51,683 bases of DNA from a bacterium (GCA_037128595.1 JBAXWB010000032.1:1-51683), one strand, 5' to 3'. Numbered from the stretch's first letter, positions 17,282 through 26,018 are shown. A program made the numbers and translations. Notes: generated by a model not told the origin, from the sequence alone.

Positions 17282-18091
17282 ATGAACCACCCTGCCAACC
17301 ATCTCAAAATCACCCTCGTTCAGGTCGACGCGGGTCGCGATGTTCAGGCCAACCTGACCCGCACCAAGCAGCTCCTGACGGGCATCGGCACGACGGACCT
17401 GATTGCCCTGCCGGAAGTGTTTGCCATTCGCGGCAGTGATGAGGAGTTTCGCCAAAATGCGGCCCCCCTCGCGGGCCCCCTGATGACCTTCCTGGCCGCC
17501 ATTGCCCACCGCCATAATGCCTGGGTCCTGGCCGGCAGCCTCATGGAACAGCATGAGTCCGGCGTTTACAACACCAGCGTCCTGCTCAACCGCCGGGGAG
17601 AAATCGCCGCCTCCTACCGCAAGATGCATCTCTTTGATGCTGAACTGGATTCAGGAAAAATCATCCGGGAAAGTGACCTCTGGCAGGCCGGCACCGCCCC
17701 CGTAATGACGGAGCTCGAGGGCTGGAACTGCGGCATGGCGATCTGCTACGACCTGCGCTTTCCTGAACTGTTCCGCCACTATTCCACACTCGGGGCGCAT
17801 CTCTTCTTCCTGCCATCCAACTTCACCCAGCGTACCGGCCAGGACCACTGGGAAGTCCTGCTCCGTGCCCGGGCCATTGAAAATCAATGTTTTGTCATCG
17901 CCCCCAACCAGTGCGGCACCAACCCGCACACCGGCGTGACCAGCTACGGGAACAGCATGCTAGTCGGCCCCTGGGGCGAAGTCCTGGCCCGCTTCGGCAC
18001 CGACGCCCAGGCCGCCACCTTCACCATCAATATCCATGATCTCGAAACCACCCGCCGAACCCTTCCGGCACTCACGCACAGGAAATTATGA
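17282..18091 (+). CDS. Carbon-nitrogen hydrolase, Nit1/omega-amidase type
   Basis: 269 residues, complete. The nitrilase catalytic triad is visible: Glu45 in ALPEVFAIRG, Lys114 in SYRKMHLFD, and Cys155 in GMAICYDLRFPELFR. The last phrase, with NPHTGVTSYGNSMLVGPWGE, is typical of the Nit1/Nit2 branch that hydrolyses deaminated glutathione or alpha-ketoglutaramate. It starts 6 bases after the MEMO1-like gene, and its stop codon overlaps the next start (ATGA). A metabolite-repair role is the best guess; substrate specificity cannot be fixed from the sequence. Confidence 0.88.
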   Translation: MNHPANHLKITLVQVDAGRDVQANLTRTKQLLTGIGTTDLIALPEVFAIRGSDEEFRQNAAPLAGPLMTFLAAIAHRHNAWVLAGSLMEQHESGVYNTSVLLNRRGEIAASYRKMHLFDAELDSGKIIRESDLWQAGTAPVMTELEGWNCGMAICYDLRFPELFRHYSTLGAHLFFLPSNFTQRTGQDHWEVLLRARAIENQCFVIAPNQCGTNPHTGVTSYGNSMLVGPWGEVLARFGTDAQAATFTINIHDLETTRRTLPALTHRKL

Positions 18092-19332
18092 ATGATGAAT
18101 CCAACATGAATCTCACCTCTCAAATCTCAGATCTCAAATCAGATACTTTTCCCCTCCTCATCTCCTGCGCCCGGGGCATCCCCCCCTATGCCCGGGCGGA
18201 GCTGACGGCCATGGGGTTCCCTATCGTGGAGGAACTGGAAGCCGGCGTTGAAACCACCGGCACGCTCCATGACGCCATGCGCCTGAACCTGTTCCTACAC
18301 ACCGGCAACCGGGTGCTGCTTGAACTCAGCCGGTTCCGGGTCCGCCAGCCGGAGGATCTCTACCAGCACCTCCTGACGATCCCCTGGGAAGACTTCATTC
18401 CGGACGACGGCTATTTCACCGTCACCTCCTTCATCAACACGGCCGCCATCCGTGATGACCGGTTTGCCAACGTCAAAACCAAGGATGCCATTGTGGACCG
18501 CATCCGCGAAAAAACCGGGCGGCGTCCCAATTCCGGCAATGACCGCACCGGCACGGTGGTCTTCCTCTACTGGAACCAGGGGAACGCCAAGATCTATCTC
18601 GACACCTCCGGTGAATCGCTTTCCCGCCGGGGCTACCGGAAAATCCCCATGCTGGCCCCCATGCAGGAAACCCTGGCCGCCGCCATCGTCTGCGCCACCG
18701 GGTGGACGGGTGAAGGCAATTTCCTCAACCCCATGTGCGGCAGCGGGACCCTCTCCATCGAGGCCGCCCTGATCGCGCAGAACCGGGCCCCCGGCCTCCT
18801 CCGCAGTAACTTCGGCTTTATGCACATCAAGGGCTTTGATGATGAGGCCTGGCAGAAAATCCGGAACGAGGCCCGCGCCCTCCCGAAACGGAAATTCACC
18901 GGACGGATCATTGCCTCCGATATTCGCGCCGACGCCATCGAGGCCGCCCGCCAGAATGCCCGCACCGCCGGGGTGGAACAGTTGATCGAGTTTGAAATCT
19001 GCGACTTCGCCGATTCACCGGTCCCTGAAGGCGGCGGCGTGTTGGTCCTGAACCCCGAGTACGGCGAGCGCATGGGCGAGGAGGAGCTGCTTAAGCCCGT
19101 CTACCGCGGGATCGGCGACTTCTTCAAGAAACAATGCCAGGGTTATATGGGCTTTGTATTCACGGGAAACATGGCTCTGGGCAAAGGCATCGGCCTGCGC
19201 CATTGCCGGCGCATCCTCTTTTTCAACAGCAATATCGAGTGCCGGCTCCTCGGCTTCGCCCTCTATTCCGGTTCCAAAAAAGACAAAACACCCGGCACCC
19301 CCGAACCGCAGGAAGCCCCCGTTGAGCCCTGA
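18088..19332 (+). CDS. THUMP-domain rRNA guanine-N2 methyltransferase (RlmL N-terminal/YpsC type)
   Basis: 414 residues. A ferredoxin-like and THUMP RNA-binding region (about 20-180) followed by a class I methyltransferase: NPMCGSGTLSIEAALIAQNRAPG binds SAM, and the catalytic loop reads VLNPEYGERMG. The family's loop is normally NPPYGER, so the second proline is replaced by Glu. The N-terminal residues NLTSQISDLKSD come from a TCTCAAATCTCAGATCTC repeat, so the first about 18 residues are probably dispensable. It should methylate a 23S rRNA guanine. Overlaps the nitrilase stop and the RlmD-type start, so translation is probably coupled. Confidence 0.85.
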   Translation: MNDESNMNLTSQISDLKSDTFPLLISCARGIPPYARAELTAMGFPIVEELEAGVETTGTLHDAMRLNLFLHTGNRVLLELSRFRVRQPEDLYQHLLTIPWEDFIPDDGYFTVTSFINTAAIRDDRFANVKTKDAIVDRIREKTGRRPNSGNDRTGTVVFLYWNQGNAKIYLDTSGESLSRRGYRKIPMLAPMQETLAAAIVCATGWTGEGNFLNPMCGSGTLSIEAALIAQNRAPGLLRSNFGFMHIKGFDDEAWQKIRNEARALPKRKFTGRIIASDIRADAIEAARQNARTAGVEQLIEFEICDFADSPVPEGGGVLVLNPEYGERMGEEELLKPVYRGIGDFFKKQCQGYMGFVFTGNMALGKGIGLRHCRRILFFNSNIECRLLGFALYSGSKKDKTPGTPEPQEAPVEP

Positions 19333-20608
19333 TCCCCTGACCGTACACATTAGCGACGTCACCACCGGCGGACGCGGTGTCGCCCGTGTTATGGAGGGTT
19401 TTGCTCCGTCAAAACCACCCGGAAAGGTCTGCTTCATCCCCGGCGTCCTGCCCGGCGAGACCGTGACCATTGAGATCGTCAAGGATCGCGGCGGCTTCCT
19501 TGAAGCCCGCGCCACCGCCCTGATCACCGCCTCCCCTCATCGCATCACCCCCCTCTGCCCCCTCGCCGCTGACCTCGCCCATCTCCCCTCTCACACTTCA
19601 CCTCTCACGCCTCACGTCTCACGTCTCACCTCCACCTGCCCCGGTTGCTGCTACCAGCACGCCACCTATGAAGAGGAGATCCGGATCAAGAACCAGCAAC
19701 TTCATTCCGCACTCACCCGTCAGGCAGGGTGCGCAGAGGAAGTGTTCCTGCCGCCCGTCCCCTCGCCCTCCCCGCTCGGCTACCGCAACAAGCTGTCACT
19801 CCATGGCCAGATCGATGGCAAGGACCGGCGACTGGGATATTTCATGGACGACAACGTCACGGTACTGGATGTGCCGGCCTGTCCGCTGGCCGTTGACCCC
19901 ATTAACGCCCAGCTCAAAACCCTTCACGAGGCCCCTTCCTTCCGCCGCACCTTGCGAAGTGACATGACCCTCATCTTCCGCTGGACAGAAAAAGATGGCG
20001 TCCAATGGTGGCGGAATAAGGCGGCGGAAAATGACACCTGGCTGGTTGAATCCTCGATCCTCGGTCCGCTTTCGGTTCCCCGCGACAGCTTCTACCAGAT
20101 GAATCCACGGATGGCCGATTTGCTGATAAAATCGGTGCTTAACACGTTAAGCAACCATATTCCGCAGACCGTGGTTGACCTTTACTGCGGGGTAGGCGTC
20201 TTTGCGCTGGCCGCCGCGACCCTGGGCATTCCCCGCGTGATCGGAATGGATCTGGACGGACCCGGCATCAAGGCGGCCGCCTTCAACGCCAAAAAACTCG
20301 GTCTGTCGTCCATCGAATGGATCACGGCCTCAGCCGAAAAAGGCATGATCAAACTCAAGCTGGATGAGCCGGAGCACACCACCCTCATTGTGGATCCGCC
20401 CCGCACCGGCATGGGTCCCTTGATGGTCCGCGACATTCTCACCCAACGCCCCGCCCGGATTCTCTATATCTCCTGTGCCCCTGATACCATGACCCGCGAC
20501 GTCGCCTGGCTCAAGGAAGGCGGCTATCAGGTCCAGTCCGCCCAGCTCTTCGACATGTTCCCCCGCACCGCCCACTTTGAATCTCTGACCGAGTTGAAAC
20601 TCGTCTAG
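19322..20608 (+). CDS. 23S rRNA uracil-C5 methyltransferase (RlmD/RumA family) with two repeat-derived inserts
   Basis: 428 residues from a TTG overlapping the preceding gene by 11 bases; the frame opens further upstream, but a TRAM domain begins directly here. The methyltransferase half is intact: DRFYQMNP-like loop, DLYCGVGVFALAAA, VDPPRTGMG and the nucleophile Cys in LYISCAPDTMTRD. Two inserts stand out. MEGFAPSKPP, encoded by a family-A hairpin (19391-19416), sits in a TRAM loop where GVARV would otherwise run straight into GKVCFIPG. A 7-bp tandem repeat (19589-19630) encodes SHTSPLTPHVSRLT between the cysteines of the iron-sulfur motif (CPLAAD ... CPGC). Confidence 0.88.
   Translation: MSPDPLTVHISDVTTGGRGVARVMEGFAPSKPPGKVCFIPGVLPGETVTIEIVKDRGGFLEARATALITASPHRITPLCPLAADLAHLPSHTSPLTPHVSRLTSTCPGCCYQHATYEEEIRIKNQQLHSALTRQAGCAEEVFLPPVPSPSPLGYRNKLSLHGQIDGKDRRLGYFMDDNVTVLDVPACPLAVDPINAQLKTLHEAPSFRRTLRSDMTLIFRWTEKDGVQWWRNKAAENDTWLVESSILGPLSVPRDSFYQMNPRMADLLIKSVLNTLSNHIPQTVVDLYCGVGVFALAAATLGIPRVIGMDLDGPGIKAAAFNAKKLGLSSIEWITASAEKGMIKLKLDEPEHTTLIVDPPRTGMGPLMVRDILTQRPARILYISCAPDTMTRDVAWLKEGGYQVQSAQLFDMFPRTAHFESLTELKLV
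19391..19416 (+). repeat. Single family-A hairpin inside the RlmD-type gene
   Basis: ATGGAGGGTTTTGCTCCGTC followed by AAAACC: foot ATGGAG, stem GGTTTT/AAAACC, loop GCTCCGTC. It is the only unpaired copy seen, and the only one inside a conserved domain. It reads in frame as MEGFAPSKP. Confidence 0.85.
19589..19630 (+). repeat. 7-bp tandem repeat (TCTCACG) in the RlmD-type gene
   Basis: Six units of 7 bases: TCTCACA, CTTCACC, TCTCACG, CCTCACG, TCTCACG, TCTCACC. The total of 42 bases keeps the frame. Slippage by any number other than a multiple of three units would break the gene. Confidence 0.8.
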
Positions 20609-20618
20609 CGGAAGAAGA

Positions 20619-20942
20619 TTTTACCACGGAGAGTAGAGAGAGAATTCGAAGATAATGTTGCGGAATTTATAATTCCGGAGTACCGAAATTCAAAATTCCG
20701 CAACGGTTTTCTGGAGTTATACCACGAGAAAGAGGGGTTAAAGAAGACCTGACCCGACCTGGTCCAAGAATCCTGACCGAAGGAGCTTACCTGCTGTGAG
20801 TGAGTCGCACTGTCGAAGGGCTCTCCTGTATTCCTCAAGGAAACCGTGGCGTTTATTCCGGCCACATGTACTCATGGGGGCGAAATAAACGCCACATTTG
20901 CATTTCCTTCTCTCTCTCAATCTCCGCGTCTCCGTGGTAAAT
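20619..20942. repeat. Composite TTTACCACGGAG element, copy 1
   Basis: Left end TTTTACCACGGAGAGTAGAG, right end CTCCGCGTCTCCGTGGTAAA (inverted repeats). Two inner hairpins: 20657-20704 (arms begin GTTGCGGAATT) and 20846-20895 (arms begin GTGGCGTTTATT). It fills the gap between the RlmD-type gene and manA. Confidence 0.85.
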
Positions 20943-20993
20943 CCTCCTCTTCCCCTTTCATTCCGCCCCTGCTCTGTGGTAAAGATTCCTCCC

Positions 20994-21986
20994 ATGAACA
21001 CAACTGACCTGTATCCGTTTATTCTCGAACCGGCCTACAAGGATTACATCTGGGGCGGCGACCGCATTCCGGCCCGATTCCATCGCGACCAACCTCCAGG
21101 CGTCTATGCCGAATCCTGGGAACTTTCCGACCGCCCCGAGGGGATGAGCGTGGTAGCCAATGGGGCACTTAAAGGACAAACCCTGGCCGCCCTCGTCACC
21201 CGGTTTGGCAAGGAGTTGCTAGGCCATGCCATCCAGTCCTCTTCCTTTCCCCTGCTCGTCAAGCTGATTGACGCCCGGGAGCGCCTGAGCATTCAGGTTC
21301 ATCCGGACGATGCCGCGGCCGCCCAAGGCATTGGCGAAGCTAAAACCGAAACCTGGCATATTCTTGATGCCCCCAAAGGCGGGCACGTCTTTGCCGGTCT
21401 CAAAGCCGGCATCAATGAGGCTGCCTTCCTGAGCGCCCTCAAGGCCGGCCGGCTGGAAGACACCCTGCAATCGGTCCCGGCCAAGGCGGGCGACACCATC
21501 TTCATTCCCGGTGGCCGCGTCCATGCGATCTGCGAAGGCATGCTGATCCTGGAGATCCAGCAGAACTCCAACACCACCTACCGCGTATATGACTGGGGCC
21601 GGGTGGATAAGGCCGGCAAGCCGAGGGAACTCCATCTGGAACAGGCCCTCAAGGTCATCCACTGGTCTGATTCCGCGCCCGTCATCACCACCCCCCGCCT
21701 CATCAGCGATAAGCCCGGGGCACGGGTTACCGAACGGGTGGTCTCCCCCTATTTCCGGTTGGAGCAGCTCGATCTCACCGCTCCGTTTTTTGTCCAACAC
21801 GATGGCGCCAGTTTCCACGCCCTCTTCAGCGAAACGGACGAGATCAAGATTATGTGCGAGGCCGGGACTGAAACGCTCCCCGGCGGCCGCACCTGCCTGA
21901 TTCCCGGCAAACTGGACCGCTACACCCTCAAGCCGACAGGGAAACGGGCCACGGTCCTGCGGATCTCAGCGCCTGTGCCCGCCTGA
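20994..21986 (+). CDS. Mannose-6-phosphate isomerase, class I
   Basis: 330 residues from MNTTDLYPFILEPAYKDYIWGG. Interconverts mannose 6-phosphate and fructose 6-phosphate, feeding GDP-mannose or glycolysis. The metal site is visible in LSIQVHPDDAAAAQ (Gln and His), KTETWHIL (Glu) and GRVHAICEGMLILEIQQNSNTTYRVYDWGR, with the active-site Arg in the last phrase. The ATG at 20994 begins exactly at the family's N-terminus; the longer frame from 20898 is repeat sequence. Flanked on both sides by composite palindromic elements, so its transcription may depend on their edges. May serve the polysaccharide genes, but they are 7 kb away. Confidence 0.92.
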   Translation: MNTTDLYPFILEPAYKDYIWGGDRIPARFHRDQPPGVYAESWELSDRPEGMSVVANGALKGQTLAALVTRFGKELLGHAIQSSSFPLLVKLIDARERLSIQVHPDDAAAAQGIGEAKTETWHILDAPKGGHVFAGLKAGINEAAFLSALKAGRLEDTLQSVPAKAGDTIFIPGGRVHAICEGMLILEIQQNSNTTYRVYDWGRVDKAGKPRELHLEQALKVIHWSDSAPVITTPRLISDKPGARVTERVVSPYFRLEQLDLTAPFFVQHDGASFHALFSETDEIKIMCEAGTETLPGGRTCLIPGKLDRYTLKPTGKRATVLRISAPVPA

Positions 21987-22010
21987 CGCACTGACGGGGA
22001 AAAGAGGAAG

Positions 22011-22288
22011 ATTTACCACGGAGAATCGGAGATTTAGAGAGAGTAGAAAATCCAAATGTGGCGTTAATTTTTCCGCATGAGTACATGTGGAAAAATTAAC
22101 GCCACGGTTTCCTTGAGAAATACAGGAGAGCCCTGCGACGCTTCGTATCACTCATGGTGTTCTCCAGAAAGCGTGGCGGGATTTTTCATTCAGGCTTGCC
22201 CCGCGCTTATCGCGGGGTACTCCGGAATTAAAAATCCCGCCACATTATTTGTTTTCTCTCTCCAAATCTCCGCTTCTCCGTGGTAAAT
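22011..22288. repeat. Composite TTTACCACGGAG element, copy 2
   Basis: Ends ATTTACCACGGAGAATCGGA and CTCCGCTTCTCCGTGGTAAA. Inner hairpins: 22058-22105 (arms begin GTGGCGTTAATTTTTCC) and 22173-22243 (arms begin GTGGCGGGATTTTT). The spacer module is inverted relative to copy 1, so these elements are mosaics with reversible parts. Confidence 0.85.
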
Positions 22289-22390
22289 CTCTTCATGTTT
22301 CGCGGAGATTGAGATACGTCTGCCCTGCTTCGGCGGTCTTGCCAACCCCCTGATCTTCCATTATCCTCCGCCTGAGTTAAGGAAGTTGTT

Positions 22391-23656
22391 ATGAGCGGTT
22401 TAATTATAGCGGAAGGGGCCGGCCTGGGAGTGCTGTTGCTGTTGTCTGCGTTCTTTTCGAGCGCAGAGACGGCCCTGTTCTCGCTTTCCCCCATGCAGAT
22501 TCACCGGCTGAGACGGCACCATCCTAAGGCCACGAAACGACTGGAGGAACTGCTTGCCGCCCCGGCCGACCTGCTCGCCAGCGTTCTCATCGGCAATACC
22601 ATCGTGAATGTAGCGGTCGCCAACCTGGGGTTTGTGGTCGCAGAACAACTTTTTCCGAGCCATGGCGAATGGGTCGCCATCCCGGCCGTCACCGTGATCC
22701 TTATTGTTTTCGGCGAACTGGCCCCCAAGCGCCTGGGCCTGAGTAAACCCGATTCGCTGGCCATGCTCTATCTGCCGGCCCTCACCCTCCTCATCCGGCT
22801 CTGCGCCCCGCTCCACCTCCTGATGGAGAAAATCACCCACTCGTTCCAATCCCATTTCACCCCGCGCCGGTCGGCCTTGACCAAGGCCGAACTCCTGACG
22901 GCCGTGGACGTCGGCCATGAAGAGGGCGTCATTAACAAGGAGGAACGGGCCATGGTGGATGGCATCATCCGCCTCGAAAAACTCCAGGCCAAGGACGTGA
23001 TGACCCCGCGCGTTGATCTGATCAGTCTGGACATCGAAGATGACGCCTCCACCTTTGCGGGGGTCTGCCGCAAGGCCCGCTTCCGCTTCCTGCCCGTCTG
23101 CATCGGGGATCTCGACCATGTGAAAGGGTTTCTGGATGTCGCCCGGTACCTGATGGATCCAGGGAAAGATATTTCGGCAGCCCTCCACCCTCATTTTTAT
23201 GTGCCCGACACCGCCCCTCTCGACACCCTGCTCACCATGTTCCAGCAGCAGTCCCGCCGGCTGGCCATCGTCATCGACGAATACGGCGGCACCGCCGGCC
23301 TGATTACCATTGGCGACATTCTCGACGAAATCGCCGAGTTCACCGGGGAGCAACCGGATGGACAAAGCCCCAACATTGAACCCGTGGGCGAAAATCGCTG
23401 GCAGGTCGCCGGTGATACCAGTCTTGAGGAAGTGAATTACGAACTGGATCTCGGCCTGGATATCGAGGGGGCCGACCGGATCGCCGGCTGGGTGACGGCC
23501 CATGCCCGCCGCTTCCCGAAAACGGGCGACATCATTGCGGCCCAGAAATGCCGGGCCACCGTGTTGCAAATGCGAAAACACCGCATCACCCGTGTCCTGA
23601 TTGAGAAAAACCCGGAACTTTCAGAATCCGAACAGGAAGAAGGAGTCCGGGTATGA
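22391..23656 (+). CDS. CNNM/CorC-type membrane protein (DUF21-CBS-CorC_HlyC)
   Basis: 421 residues. A DUF21/CNNM membrane domain with four hydrophobic segments (about 1-145; AFFSSAETALFSLSP is its diagnostic N-terminal motif), a CBS pair (about 195-320; MTPRVDLISLDIEDD and DEYGGTAGLITIGDILDEI), and a C-terminal CorC_HlyC transporter-associated domain (about 335-410). Such proteins are linked to Mg2+/Co2+ efflux or homeostasis with adenine-nucleotide sensing by CBS domains. Full length. Its stop overlaps the start of a second, shorter paralogue. Confidence 0.92.
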   Translation: MSGLIIAEGAGLGVLLLLSAFFSSAETALFSLSPMQIHRLRRHHPKATKRLEELLAAPADLLASVLIGNTIVNVAVANLGFVVAEQLFPSHGEWVAIPAVTVILIVFGELAPKRLGLSKPDSLAMLYLPALTLLIRLCAPLHLLMEKITHSFQSHFTPRRSALTKAELLTAVDVGHEEGVINKEERAMVDGIIRLEKLQAKDVMTPRVDLISLDIEDDASTFAGVCRKARFRFLPVCIGDLDHVKGFLDVARYLMDPGKDISAALHPHFYVPDTAPLDTLLTMFQQQSRRLAIVIDEYGGTAGLITIGDILDEIAEFTGEQPDGQSPNIEPVGENRWQVAGDTSLEEVNYELDLGLDIEGADRIAGWVTAHARRFPKTGDIIAAQKCRATVLQMRKHRITRVLIEKNPELSESEQEEGVRV

Positions 23657-24621
23657 TGCTTTCCGATCTCATCCTCATTCTCCTCTGCCTGATGGGTGCC
23701 GGATTCTTTGATGGAATGGAAACCGGGGTGATCTCGCTCAACCGGATGCGACTGAGACATCTGGCTGAAACCGGAGACCGGGCCGCCCGCATTCTTCAGA
23801 ATTTCCTCCAGCAACCGGACCGTTTGCTGGGGACCACTCTCGTCGGCACCAACATCTGCATCGTCATTGCCTCCGTAGTCTCCGCCAATTGGACGGCCCG
23901 GATGCACCCCTGGTTCCAAACCTTGAACGCCCTGGCCACGTCACTCATTATCCTGATCTTCGCCACCTACCTGCCCAAGGCCTGGTTCCAGAGTCACCCC
24001 CTGGAACGGTGCCGCCCCTTCGCCAAGGCCCTGCGCTGGAGTTCGCTGATTCTACGTCCACTGATTGATGCCATGAACTGGATCACGAGCTGGATGATCC
24101 CTTCAGCCTCCGCCCCGAAAGCCACCCGCGCGCTCGTCGCCACCAAGGACGAAATCGACATCCTTGCCCAGGAAAGCGCGGATCATGGAGCGCTCTCTGC
24201 CCGCCAACGTATTATGATCCGCCGCGTCCTTGAGCTGTCGACTAAAACGGCCTTCCACATCATGACGCCACGCGCCACCATGGCCATTCTTCCCGCCTCG
24301 GCCGATATGACGGCGCTGATGGAGAAAGTGCGCGAATCTGCCCATACCCGCCTCCCGGTCTGTGAGGAGGATGGCAGCACTATCAAAGGGACCATCAACT
24401 TCTTCGATGTCATGGCCGGTTGCGAGGATTGCCTGGGCGGCAGCATCAAGCCCTATATCCGCCCCGCCCTGTTCATTCAAGAAACGACCCCGTTGATGGA
24501 GGCCTTCGCCAAGCTCCGCCTGTCAAAACAGTCCATGTGCCTGGTGGTCAATGCCCAATCGGAGGTCATCGGCCTGATTACCAACCAGAACGTCCTTCAA
24601 GCCATTGTGGGGAAATTATGA
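23653..24621 (+). CDS. Second CNNM-type protein (DUF21-CBS, no CorC_HlyC domain)
   Basis: 322 residues. A DUF21 membrane domain (GAGFFDGMETGVISLNRMRLRHL is the diagnostic motif, with an Asp where the usual Ser-Ala-E-T run has Ser) followed by a CBS pair (HIMTPRATMAILPA to NQNVLQAIVGKL). It stops where its paralogue has the CorC_HlyC domain, so it is naturally shorter. Tandem long and short CNNM genes suggest a heterodimer, which is inference. ATGA overlaps at both ends couple it to its neighbours. Confidence 0.88.
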   Translation: MMLSDLILILLCLMGAGFFDGMETGVISLNRMRLRHLAETGDRAARILQNFLQQPDRLLGTTLVGTNICIVIASVVSANWTARMHPWFQTLNALATSLIILIFATYLPKAWFQSHPLERCRPFAKALRWSSLILRPLIDAMNWITSWMIPSASAPKATRALVATKDEIDILAQESADHGALSARQRIMIRRVLELSTKTAFHIMTPRATMAILPASADMTALMEKVRESAHTRLPVCEEDGSTIKGTINFFDVMAGCEDCLGGSIKPYIRPALFIQETTPLMEAFAKLRLSKQSMCLVVNAQSEVIGLITNQNVLQAIVGKL

Positions 24622-24890
24622 CGCCCGGCCCGCGCCCCGATCAAAGTAAGGAGGCCTGCCCCGCCTGCAGCCGTTTTACCGGAATGCACCTGACCTGCCC
24701 GTACTGTGGCGAGGACACCCCACGACGCCCCCTGTACCGCCTCTTGAGACTCACGGCGTTCACCTTGAGCCTGATCGGCCTGGCCATACTGCTACTGCTC
24801 GCCTGGCGTTCCCCGCCTCAGGTCATTTCGATTGCCGCCATTCGCCCGGCGATGAATCACGACCTCGCGCACAAGGACAGCCCTCCATGA
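24618..24890 (+). CDS. Small zinc-ribbon membrane protein
   Basis: 90 residues from MTPGPRPDQSKEACPAC. Two CxxC knuckles (CPAC at about 14-17 and CPYC at about 31-34) form a rubredoxin-like zinc ribbon, followed by a single transmembrane segment (LIGLAILLLLAWR). The remaining C-terminal tail is short. The start overlaps the preceding stop by ATGA and the stop overlaps the hpt start, a spacing that supports a real gene. Orientation suggests the zinc ribbon is cytoplasmic. I do not recognise a named family. Confidence 0.7.
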   Translation: MTPGPRPDQSKEACPACSRFTGMHLTCPYCGEDTPRRPLYRLLRLTAFTLSLIGLAILLLLAWRSPPQVISIAAIRPAMNHDLAHKDSPP

Positions 24891-25444
24891 AGCAGGATCA
24901 AGAGATGCCGGGCCACCACATCCTGTTTCCCGCCGTTCAGATCCAACAGCGGGTCAGCCGATTGGCCGCGGAGATTGCTCAGGCGTACGGGCAGGAGGAA
25001 TTCCTGGCCGTCTCGATTATGAAGGGCAGTTTTGTCTTTACGGCCGACCTCCTCCGCGCCCTCTCCGAACACCAGGCCCAGCCCGTTCTGGATTTTATCA
25101 CCCTGTCCAGTTATGGCTCCGGCACAATCAGCCGCGGCGCCATTTCGATCGTGGATGAACTGACCGCGTCGGTTACAGGCCACCGGGTGCTCATCATTGA
25201 CGACATCCTGGACACCGGCCGTACCCTTCAGACAGCCTGCCGCCTGCTTTCCGAACGGGGCGCCAAGGAGGTCCGGACATGTGTGCTGCTGGATAAACCC
25301 GCGCGCCGCGCCGTCCCCATTGAGGCCAATTATTGCGGCTTTAAAATCGAGAATGTTTTTGTGGTGGGATACGGGTTGGACTATAACAACCGGTTCCGTC
25401 AGCTGCCCTACCTGACCACTCTCACCCCGCCCCCGGCACTATGA
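24887..25444 (+). CDS. Hypoxanthine phosphoribosyltransferase
   Basis: 185 residues. Converts hypoxanthine or guanine with PRPP to IMP or GMP (purine salvage). The PRPP-binding motif is clear in VLIIDDILDTGRTLQ, preceded by FLAVSIMKGSFVFTADLLRAL (first substrate loop with the family's K-G-x-F) and LSSYGSGTIS. The end LDKPARR...NVFVVGYGLDYNNRFRQLPY is the usual HPRT finish. Translationally coupled to neighbours by ATGA overlaps on both sides. Confidence 0.93.
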   Translation: MKQDQEMPGHHILFPAVQIQQRVSRLAAEIAQAYGQEEFLAVSIMKGSFVFTADLLRALSEHQAQPVLDFITLSSYGSGTISRGAISIVDELTASVTGHRVLIIDDILDTGRTLQTACRLLSERGAKEVRTCVLLDKPARRAVPIEANYCGFKIENVFVVGYGLDYNNRFRQLPYLTTLTPPPAL

Positions 25445-26007
25445 GTGGTCCGGATTTACTGGCCATCATGCCCCATGTGCTCGTGCCCCATCTGGGTTGG
25501 ATCCTCTGGGCAGGGGTCATTTTGTTAGTCCTGACGGAGCGACCTCGCGCCGCGCCGACTGCCCTGCCGGCCCGGACCCACCTCCTCTACACACTGGCCC
25601 CTGTCGCAGCCGGACTGGCCACCCTGCTGCTCTCCGGCCTGCTTGGACTGATTCTCTTCTACCGATCGCCGCTTCCGCTGACGGCTTCTTTCCTGAATTT
25701 TATCCCGGCCATGATCGGGATGTTCGCCATGCCCGAACTGTTGATGACTATTTTGGTGCCGGGCTACTCGCGCGGCTCGGCAGGGACGCCTCGCCCTACC
25801 CAAACACGCGTCACCCCTGCGCTGTATTATGGGGTTGGCGCGGGAGTAGCGGGAATTTCGGTTATTGTTGTCGGCACCACCAGCTGGCCCGGCCTGCTGA
25901 TCCTGCTGACGGCCACCGGCATCGGCCTGCTGCCCCGGCTATTTCAAGCCCGCCCCATCCAGGGAATCGGCCTGGCGCTGATCCCCCTGGCCTGCGCGCT
26001 CATGTAG
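25441..26007 (+). CDS. Multi-pass membrane protein of unknown function
   Basis: 188 residues with about six hydrophobic segments and very few charges. The segment FLNFIPAMIGMFAMPELLMTILVPGY and the following GVGAGVAGISVIVVGTTSW slightly recall part of the DUF112/TctA permease fold, but the protein is far shorter than those transporters, so I do not name it. Last gene of the plus-strand run, coupled to hpt by ATGA, with the convergent DUF4214 gene 11 bases downstream. Confidence 0.6.
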   Translation: MSGPDLLAIMPHVLVPHLGWILWAGVILLVLTERPRAAPTALPARTHLLYTLAPVAAGLATLLLSGLLGLILFYRSPLPLTASFLNFIPAMIGMFAMPELLMTILVPGYSRGSAGTPRPTQTRVTPALYYGVGAGVAGISVIVVGTTSWPGLLILLTATGIGLLPRLFQARPIQGIGLALIPLACALM

Positions 26008-26018
26008 TGAATGCCCTG

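Noticed and set aside
22400-23581. Minus-strand frame of 393 codons opposite the first CNNM gene
   Set aside because: Antisense shadow of a gene with intact DUF21 and CBS motifs.
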